From UBA1479 sp964012715 (GTDB taxonomy: Bacteria; Pseudomonadota; Alphaproteobacteria; Rhodospirillales; Casp-alpha2): a stretch of 38,617 nt of DNA. This document shows, piece after piece, positions 32,259 through 38,617 of this stretch (its first letter is position 1; the number at the start of each line of letters is the position of its first letter). The stretch spans positions 1-38,617 of the forward strand of contig CAXGUG010000027.1 of NCBI GenBank assembly GCA_964012715.1. The letters run 5' to 3'. Under the pieces are notes generated by a model. The model had not been told where the DNA came from. It ran no database searches and saw only the letters and a list, made by a program, of their open reading frames with translations. A program made the position numbers and the translations under genes.

Positions 32259-33272
32259 ATGAAGATTACCGCCCGCCAGATTGACGGCTTTCTCGACAAT
32301 CCGGGTGAGCAGACGGCGGTGGTGCTGATCTACGGGCCCGACCAAGGCTTGGTGCGCGAACGCGCGGATCGGGTCATGCGGGCCGTCGCCGGTTCGACCG
32401 ATGACCCCTTTCGGACCACCAATATCGAAGAATCCGAACTCAGCGACGATGCCGAACGGTTGGCAGCGGAGCGCGCAGCCATGGCGTTCGGCGGCGGTCG
32501 GCGCGCCATTCGCGTTGATGGCGGCGACCGGGTTGCAACGGCCGTCGAACGCGCATTGGACGCAAGCGGCGACGGCGTCGTAATCGTGGTCGCCGGAGAT
32601 CTATCCCCACGCTCCAAACTGCGCAAACTCTGCGAAGCAGCCAAAAACGCCGGGGCGATCGCCTGTTATGCCGATGACGCCCGGACGGTTGAACAAGTCA
32701 TCCGGGAGACGCTTTCCGAGGCAGGCCTGACCATTGGACGTGAAGCGCAGGGCTATCTCGCCGCCAACCTTGGCAATGATCGCCTGGTTTCACGGCGCGA
32801 GTTGGAAAAATTAGTTCTCTACATGGCAAGCGGTGGCCCTGAAGTGACCCTGGCCGATGCGCAGGCCTGCGTTGGCGATAACGCCGGACGCGGCGCCGAT
32901 GCCGTGACCCAAGCCCTCGCCGGCGGGGATCTCCGCGCTTTGATGGATGCCTATACCAGCGCATTGGATTTGGGCGAAGCACCCATCGGCATGCTGCGCA
33001 TGGCTCAGCGGCTGTTTCAACGTCTTCACCTAGCCTCGGAAGCCGTTGCCCGCGGCTCGCGCCCGGAGCAAGCGGTTGAAAACCTGCGGCCGCCAGTGTT
33101 TTTCAAAGAAAAACCATTATATATCAAGGCATTATCATCATTTTCTCAAGCTCGGCTGGGAATGGCGCTAGAGATTCTAACGGAGGCCGAGCGCGGCTGT
33201 AAAAGCAGCCAGGGGCCGGACCTGGTCATTTGCGAACGCGCCTTCATTCGTTTGGCGCGGCTTGGCCGATAG
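32259..33272 (+). CDS. holA: DNA polymerase III delta subunit
   Basis: The 337-residue clamp-loader subunit opens the beta sliding clamp. The family pattern is visible: the N-terminal LIYGPDQGLVRERADRV, FRTTNIEESELSDDAERLAAERAAMAFGGGRRAIRV, GDLSPRSKLRKL, and C-terminal helices with PPVFFKEKPLYIKALSSFS. The length is normal. It follows lptE closely and ends the leuS operon. A bidirectional terminator hairpin separates it from parB, which is transcribed towards it. Confidence 0.95.
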   Translation: MKITARQIDGFLDNPGEQTAVVLIYGPDQGLVRERADRVMRAVAGSTDDPFRTTNIEESELSDDAERLAAERAAMAFGGGRRAIRVDGGDRVATAVERALDASGDGVVIVVAGDLSPRSKLRKLCEAAKNAGAIACYADDARTVEQVIRETLSEAGLTIGREAQGYLAANLGNDRLVSRRELEKLVLYMASGGPEVTLADAQACVGDNAGRGADAVTQALAGGDLRALMDAYTSALDLGEAPIGMLRMAQRLFQRLHLASEAVARGSRPEQAVENLRPPVFFKEKPLYIKALSSFSQARLGMALEILTEAERGCKSSQGPDLVICERAFIRLARLGR

Positions 33273-33326
33273 ACCGGACAGCCAAAGAAAAACGCCTTTA
33301 GAAGCGCAAAAACAAAGGGTGTTGAA

Positions 33327-33352
33327 TTTTGGATCAGAGTTCTGATCCAAAA
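33327..33352. terminator. Bidirectional terminator between holA and parB
   Basis: TTTTGGATCAG and CTGATCCAAAA form a perfect 11-bp stem with an AGTT loop. T and A runs at the two ends allow use in either direction. It lies 55 bases after holA and 10 bases after the parB stop. Confidence 0.8.
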
Positions 33353-33362
33353 AGGGCCGCGC

Positions 33363-34243
33363 TTACTCCGCCCCGGCCTGGCCACTCAGTTTCTGCAACA
33401 ATCCATCAAGCTGATCGAGGGATTTGTAATACAGAGTGACGGACCCTGCCCGTCCCTTCGGCGTGATAGCCACGCGCAGACCCAGCATATCGGACAAGTC
33501 CGTCTCCAGGGCACGGGTATCCGCATCCTTTTCTTTCGGGGTCTTGGCGACCGCATTGGGCTTGGCATCGGCGGCCGCGCGTTGCGCCAGTTGTTCGGTC
33601 TGACGGACGCTAAGGCCCTTTTCAACCACTTCGCGGGCCAATACTTCCGGTGCGGCGGCAGTCAGCAGCGCCCGGGCGTGCCCGGCGCTGAGCATGCCTT
33701 CATCCAGCATCTTCTTAACAAGATCCGGCAAACCCAGAAGCCGAAGCATATTCGCGACATGCGACCGGCTTTTGCCGACGGCTTTGGCCAAGGCTTCCTG
33801 GGTATGGCCGAACTCGTCGATCAGGCGCTGCAGGCCGATGGCTTCCTCGAGCGGCGACAAATCTTCGCGCTGGAGGTTCTCGACCAGGGCGACTTCCAGG
33901 GTTTCCTGGTTCGACAGAACCTTGATCAACACCGGGACTTCGTGCAGCTGCGCCAATTGCGCGGCGCGCCAACGACGTTCGCCGGCGATGATTTCGTAAT
34001 CGCCCGCATGGTCGGGATGTTCACGGACCAGGATCGGCTGCAACACGCCCAATTCACGGATCGACTGCGCCAGATCCTTCAGCTCTTCCTCGGCCATGGT
34101 TCGACGCGGCTGATATTTGCCGGGATGCAGCTTGGCCACGGAAATCTGTTGCGCGCCGCCGGCGCGCTCCGCGGTCGCCGTCGTCGTATCCTCGCCCAAC
34201 AGGGCCGACAGGCCCCGCCCCAAGCTGCGGCGCTTTTCCGCCA

Positions 34244-34247
<4 letters not shown>
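33363..34247 (-). CDS. parB: Chromosome partitioning protein ParB
   Basis: The 294-residue CTP-dependent clamp loads at parS and spreads to organise the origin region. It begins MMAEKRRSLGRGLSALLGE, the standard N-terminal ParA-contact peptide. The CTPase motif GERRWRAAQLA follows, then the ENLQREDLSPLEEA segment and a helix-turn-helix (TQEALAKAVGKSRSHVANMLRLLGLP), with a C-terminal dimerisation domain. The start ATG 34247 overlaps the parA stop by four bases (ATGA), showing coupling. Two parS sites occur within the same gene cluster. Confidence 0.97.
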
Positions 34248-35096
<849 letters not shown>

Positions 35097-35104
<8 letters not shown>

Positions 35105-35795
35105 GGCGTCGGTCCAGATCCTTGATCATGAGAATGACGCCGTCGGGATCACTCGCGCTCGGCGTCTTCGTGATGGTCATCTTCCATGCTTTCTCAGACT
35201 CGGTCAATTCCGCATCCGAGGCTTTTCCTTTTAAAAACAAAAGTTTTCCACCGGTTTTCAACAGGTTTTCCGACATCTCCAGCAACTTGGGCAAGGGAGC
35301 CAGGGCGCGGGCGGTGATCACGTCGTAGCGGGGCGACCCACTGTCGGCCAAAGCCGTCGCATGGTCTTCGATCCGCTTGGTCACCACCTGGGCATTTGTC
35401 CCCATCAGGCGGTTTGCCTCGCGCAAGAATGCCGACTTGCGGGAGTCGCTCTCGACCAGGTCGAGGCAACCGCCCTCCTCCTCCCCGAGACCCATGGCCG
35501 CCAAAACCAAACCCGGCAATCCCGCGCCGCTGCCCAAATCGCAGAACCGCCGTGCTTCGGCTGGAACCAGGCGCGCGACCTGACCGCAATCGAGGATATG
35601 GCGATGCCAAATATCGGGGACCGTCCCGGGGCCGATCAAATTGATCTTCTGCTGCCATTTCACCAGGGTGGCGACATAGATTTCCAGCCGATGACGAGCC
35701 GCCGCCCCTTCCGGGCCGGACAAGTCCAACGTCGCGGCGACGTCGTCCGGCATGATTTGGGGCGGTTCGGCGGAAGAATGTTTCACGTGAAACAA
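35097..35795 (-). CDS. rsmG: 16S rRNA (guanine-N7) methyltransferase RsmG
   Basis: RsmG methylates G527 of 16S rRNA using S-adenosylmethionine. The 232-residue frame contains the SAM motif FCDLGSGAGLPGLVLA, LDLVESDSRKSAFLRE and DVITARALAPL. The frame opens at TTG 35795 and the first six codons are the parS site itself, reading M-F-H-V-K-H. There is no clear ribosome site; GTG four codons in, or ATG at residue 15, are alternatives. It lies 20 bases after mnmG and overlaps parA. The parS-encoded N-terminus is also seen in other bacteria. Confidence 0.93.
35779..35794. promoter_or_regulatory. parS site overlapping the rsmG start
   Basis: TGTTTCACGTGAAACA is an exact match to the near-universal chromosomal parS consensus bound by ParB. 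It coincides with the first codons of rsmG. A second copy is at 37926-37941, about 2.1 kb away. Confidence 0.95.
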
Positions 35796-35815
35796 TTGGT
35801 CATTGCGGCGGTCGA

Positions 35816-37702
35816 TCAGGCGCTCAGCCGCGCATCGCGCCGCTTCACATTGGCCAACAGGATCGTCAACGCCGCCGGGGTCACGCCGGGGATGCGAGAC
35901 GCAGCACCCAGGGTCGCCGGCTTCGCTTGTTTCAGCTTTTCTCGGACTTCATTAGACAACCCAATCACGGCGTCGTAGTCCAAAGCCATCGGCAGCGTCA
36001 GGCCCTCGTCCCGACGGAAGGCCCGAATATCCGCCTCCTGCCGCGACATGTATTGGCTATATCCGGCCTCGATGGTCAGTTGCGCCATAACCTCAGGCTT
36101 GATCTCATCCATTTCCGGCCATTGCGCCTTCAGCGCATCGATCGTCACACCGGGATAAGAAAGCATCGTCCAGGCATTACGCTTCGCCCCGTCCTGATTC
36201 ACGGAAAACCCGGCTTTGGCCAGCGTATTCGGGCTGGCCTCCAAGCGCTCAAGTAACCGGCGACCGAGGGTCAGCGCCGTTTGCTTGCGGGCAAACGCTC
36301 GGCCTCGTTCAGCACTGATACAGCCGATCCCCATTCCCAGCGGCGTCAATCGCTGGTCCGCGTTATCAGCCCGCAGCTTCAGCCGATATTCCGCGCGCGA
36401 GGTAAACATCCGATAGGGCTCCCGCGTGCCCAGGGTGACCAGGTCGTCGATCATCACCCCGATATAAGCATCGGCGCGATCCAGGGTAAATTCCTTGGCG
36501 GGCCCGGCCGCACCGGCCGCGCCCGCGACCATCGCCGCGTTGATACCGGCGATCAAGCCCTGGGCCCCCGCCTCTTCATATCCCGTAGTGCCGTTGATCT
36601 GCCCGGCCAGGAACAGGCCCGGCACGCGTTGTGTCTCCAAGGTCGGGGATAGCTGCCGCGGATCGACAAAATCATATTCGATGGCATAGCCCGGGCGGAG
36701 CATCACCGTTTTCTCCAGCCCCGGAATGGTCTTGAGGATTGCAAGCTGCACTTCCTTCGGCAGCGAGGTCGAAATCCCGTTCGGATAAACCGTGGGATCG
36801 TCCAGCCCCTCGGGCTCCAGGAAGATCTGATGTCGGTCGCGGTCGGCGAAGCGAACGACTTTGTCCTCGATCGACGGACAATAGCGCGGCCCTGTACTTT
36901 CGATCTGGCCGGAATACATCGGCGCGCGGTGGATATTGGCCCGGATCAAGTCATGGGTCGCCGGCGTGGTTTCCGTGATCCCACAAGCGATTTGCGGGGT
37001 CATAATCTCCTGCGTCAGATAAGAAAACGGGACCGGCGGGTTATCACCATCCTGCTTACCTAACGAATCCCAATCAATGGTCCGCCCGTCCAAGCGCGCA
37101 GGCGTGCCCGTTTTCAGACGTCCCAATTCAAAGCCGAGACGGCGGAAAGTGTAGCTTAGGCCAATCGCCGGTTTGTCCCCGACCCGGCCGGCCGGAATGC
37201 GGGTTTCGCCGATATGGATCAGGCCGCGCAGGAAAGTCCCAGTCGTGATCACAACCGCGCGACAAGCGAACTCCCGCCCATCCAGGCAGCGCACGCCCGC
37301 CAACCGCCCGTCCGGGCCAAACAGCAGATCGTCCGCCCCGCCCTCTTCGATCGATAGATTCTCAGTTTCGGTAAGGAGATCTTGAACCGCCTGGCGATAG
37401 AGTTTGCGGTCCGCTTGCGCCCGAGGGCCCCAAACGGCCGGTCCCTTGGATCGATTGAGCATACGGAATTGGATCCCGCCCCGGTCGATGGCCCGGCCCA
37501 TGATCCCGTCCAATGCGTCGATCTCGCGGACCAACTGCCCCTTGGCCAAGCCGCCAATTGCCGGATTGCAGGACATTTCGCCAATGGTCGCGCGCTTATG
37601 GGTCAGCAACAGGGTCCGCGCACCCTGGCGCGCCGCCGCCGCTGCCGCTTCGGTTCCCGCATGGCCACCGCCCACAACGATAACGTCGAACGCTCGGTCC
37701 AT
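35816..37702 (-). CDS. mnmG: tRNA uridine-5-carboxymethylaminomethyl modification enzyme MnmG (GidA)
   Basis: The 628-residue FAD enzyme works with MnmE to add the carboxymethylaminomethyl group to U34 of certain tRNAs. The N-terminal dinucleotide fold VIVVGGGHAGTEAAAAAARQG, then SCNPAIGGLAKGQLVREIDALDG, and the C-terminal helical region for MnmE and tRNA contact (RRDEGLTLPMALDY) are all present. The length is standard. A near-consensus promoter lies about 120 bases upstream. The genes mnmG-rsmG-parA-parB follow one another with gaps of at most 20 bases and form one operon. Confidence 0.98.
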   Translation of the reverse strand: MDRAFDVIVVGGGHAGTEAAAAAARQGARTLLLTHKRATIGEMSCNPAIGGLAKGQLVREIDALDGIMGRAIDRGGIQFRMLNRSKGPAVWGPRAQADRKLYRQAVQDLLTETENLSIEEGGADDLLFGPDGRLAGVRCLDGREFACRAVVITTGTFLRGLIHIGETRIPAGRVGDKPAIGLSYTFRRLGFELGRLKTGTPARLDGRTIDWDSLGKQDGDNPPVPFSYLTQEIMTPQIACGITETTPATHDLIRANIHRAPMYSGQIESTGPRYCPSIEDKVVRFADRDRHQIFLEPEGLDDPTVYPNGISTSLPKEVQLAILKTIPGLEKTVMLRPGYAIEYDFVDPRQLSPTLETQRVPGLFLAGQINGTTGYEEAGAQGLIAGINAAMVAGAAGAAGPAKEFTLDRADAYIGVMIDDLVTLGTREPYRMFTSRAEYRLKLRADNADQRLTPLGMGIGCISAERGRAFARKQTALTLGRRLLERLEASPNTLAKAGFSVNQDGAKRNAWTMLSYPGVTIDALKAQWPEMDEIKPEVMAQLTIEAGYSQYMSRQEADIRAFRRDEGLTLPMALDYDAVIGLSNEVREKLKQAKPATLGAASRIPGVTPAALTILLANVKRRDARLSA

Positions 37703-37822
37703 GGACCGTCTACCCCATCAAATCCGTGTTTCGGTATCGCCCTCGTCGGGCCGGTTCCCCAATATGGCCGCCGCCTCTCACGGCGACCTGCCCGCGCCAC
37801 CGCAGGCGCCGGGTAATGCCGG

Positions 37823-37851
37823 AATGTAGAAACCCCCGCCTTTTCTGTCAA
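37823..37851 (-). promoter_or_regulatory. Sigma-70-type promoter of the mnmG-rsmG-parA-parB operon
   Basis: On the minus strand a perfect TTGACA (37846-37851) and TACATT (37823-37828) are separated by exactly 17 bases. Transcription would start near 37816, about 115 bases before the mnmG start codon. parS lies roughly 75 bases upstream of the -35 box. Confidence 0.7.
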
Positions 37852-37925
37852 ATACGTTTATTTCCGCCGCTTTCGGCCTCGTGACAACAGTAATTTCCAC
37901 CGATTGAAAACCGCCCAGAGAGGAA

Positions 37926-37941
37926 TGTTTCACGTGAAACA
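37926..37941. promoter_or_regulatory. Second parS site, upstream of mnmG
   Basis: TGTTTCACGTGAAACA is again an exact parS match. Here the symmetry extends three bases on each side (37923-37944). It lies in the non-coding gap between mnmE and mnmG. Confidence 0.95.
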
Positions 37942-38099
37942 TTCTGTCGTCATTTTCAGGAAATCGACCAAACTACATTCGCAGGAGGACCTGGTGCGTT
38001 CGAATACCGTTAGCGGAAATATCTAATTAAGTCCGCTAGGGGGTCAAAAAGACCTATGTCCACAAAATGTAGTAGGTCATTTAATTAATGATATCAAAA
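37942..38099. other. AT-rich non-coding stretch between parS and mnmE
   Basis: This part of the 397-base mnmE-mnmG gap holds AT-rich segments with TAATTAA (near 38024) and TTAATTAA (near 38080) and the mnmE terminator hairpin. One DnaA-box-like nonamer (ATGTCCACA, 7 of 9 matches to TTATCCACA) is present, which is too little to call an origin. No gene is visible. Confidence 0.4.
38046..38078 (-). terminator. Probable terminator of mnmE
   Basis: On the minus strand, GACCTA and TAGGTC (38051-38056 and 38073-38078) pair across a 16-base loop and are followed by TTTTT. It lies 21 bases after the mnmE stop. The stem is only 6 bp, so strength is moderate. Confidence 0.5.
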
Positions 38100-38617
38100 T
38101 CACTTGCCGATGCAGAAGTCCGAGAAGATCACATCCAACAAATCTTCTACATCGACCCGCCCCGTAATTCGCCCAATCGCCCGTGCGGCCATCCGCAAAT
38201 CCTCGGCGGTCAATTCGGGGCCCCGTGAATTCCACCCATCAAGCGCAACGGTCAGCGTCTCCCGCGCCTCTTCCAACGCCAAGCGATGCCTGGCACGAGT
38301 CGGTGCCGGTGCGGCACCCGCTCCGGCCAGCGCCAAACCGCGCACCTCATCCGTTAAGCGACGAATGAACGCCTCCACCCCCTGGCCGGTCTTCGCCGAC
38401 AAGAACAGGACGGTGGATCCATTTGCCTCGACCTCGACCGGAGCCAAATCCACTTTGTTGACCAGGGTCAGGGCCCGGCCCTCACCGGCCATGGCGCGCA
38501 AATCAGCCGGCACATTGGGCCAATCCGCTCGATCCAACACGATCAAGCGGATATCCGCCCAATCGGCCCGCGCCTCGGCCCGGCGCACGCCTTCTTGTTC
38601 GATTTCGTCAGCACTTT
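38100..38617 (-). CDS. mnmE: tRNA modification GTPase MnmE, C-terminal part (5' end outside window)
   Basis: About 171 C-terminal residues are present; the frame is open to the window edge. The edge segment reads SADEIEQEGVRRAEARADWAD, a conserved MnmE stretch just after the G3 region. LTLVNKVDLAP holds the NKxD motif (G4). FLSAKTGQGVEAF is the G5 loop. The protein ends LLDVIFSDFCIGK, with the invariant C-x-GK terminus that takes part in the modification. Its partner mnmG lies 397 bases downstream on the same strand, with its own promoter in between. Confidence 0.96.
   Translation of the reverse strand, partial: SADEIEQEGVRRAEARADWADIRLIVLDRADWPNVPADLRAMAGEGRALTLVNKVDLAPVEVEANGSTVLFLSAKTGQGVEAFIRRLTDEVRGLALAGAGAAPAPTRARHRLALEEARETLTVALDGWNSRGPELTAEDLRMAARAIGRITGRVDVEDLLDVIFSDFCIGK

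Noticed and set aside
37703..38099. Possible chromosomal replication origin between mnmE and mnmG
   Set aside because: The gap has AT-rich stretches and parS, but only one poor DnaA-box match. The true origin may be nearby, beyond mnmE, and needs GC-skew analysis of the whole chromosome.

Overview
The window reads as a chromosomal segment of a high-GC alphaproteobacterium (roughly 60% GC by eye), most likely of the Rhodospirillales or a near relative. Support comes from a large NAD-dependent glutamate dehydrogenase, a DUF3576 lipoprotein, a RibA with a degenerate N-terminal domain, a GlnK-AmtB pair, an FtsK/LolA/XthA block, and the alphaproteobacterial order leuS-lptE-holA next to parB-parA-rsmG-mnmG-mnmE, which usually lies near the replication origin. 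Two parS sites (core TGTTTCACGTGAAACA) support an origin-proximal position. I see no prophage, insertion sequence, CRISPR array or clear island. Most genes are core genes.

Layout. 1-4347 (-): NAD-glutamate dehydrogenase, cut by the window edge. 4612-6099 (+): polytopic GT-C-like membrane protein. 6148-6222 (-): tRNA-Gly(GCC). 6375-9312 (+): prolyl-tRNA editing protein, then a protein-quality/small-protein cluster (CnoX-type thioredoxin, Lon N-domain protein, Trm112-like, DUF971). 9313-15132 (-): secreted unknown protein, fumarate reductase/succinate dehydrogenase-like Fe-S protein and flavoprotein, 2OG-Fe(II) oxygenase, ubiquinone hydroxylase. 15514-17223 (+): glnK-amtB with a sigma-54-like promoter. 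17613-21902 (+): ftsK, lolA, a candidate small RNA, xthA. 22048-23741: histidine kinase (+) converging on an OmpR-type regulator (-). 23924-27041 (+): ribA, a repeat protein of unknown function, an L,D-transpeptidase. 27028-27741 (-): YggS. 27771-33272 (+): ThiE/TenI-like protein, DUF3576 lipoprotein, leuS-lptE-holA. 33363-38617 (-): parB-parA-rsmG-mnmG and the 3' part of mnmE.

How the genes fit together. Glutamate dehydrogenase and GlnK-AmtB belong to nitrogen metabolism. LolA and LptE serve outer-membrane lipoprotein and LPS transport. FtsK, ParA and ParB handle chromosome segregation. MnmE and MnmG jointly modify tRNA wobble uridines.

The most interesting signals are non-coding or poorly characterised. 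First is a compact four-hairpin transcript candidate between lolA and xthA (20901-21010), ending in a strong intrinsic terminator and presenting two C-rich loops that could pair with Shine-Dalgarno sequences. Second is a pair of mutually exclusive hairpins over the leuS ribosome-binding site. Third is an anchorless FrdAB-like pair with an atypical C-terminal cysteine motif. Fourth is a protein with six to seven W-A-x-x-Q-x-A-Y-Y repeats. All functional statements rest on reading the sequence and on family knowledge; no database search was run.
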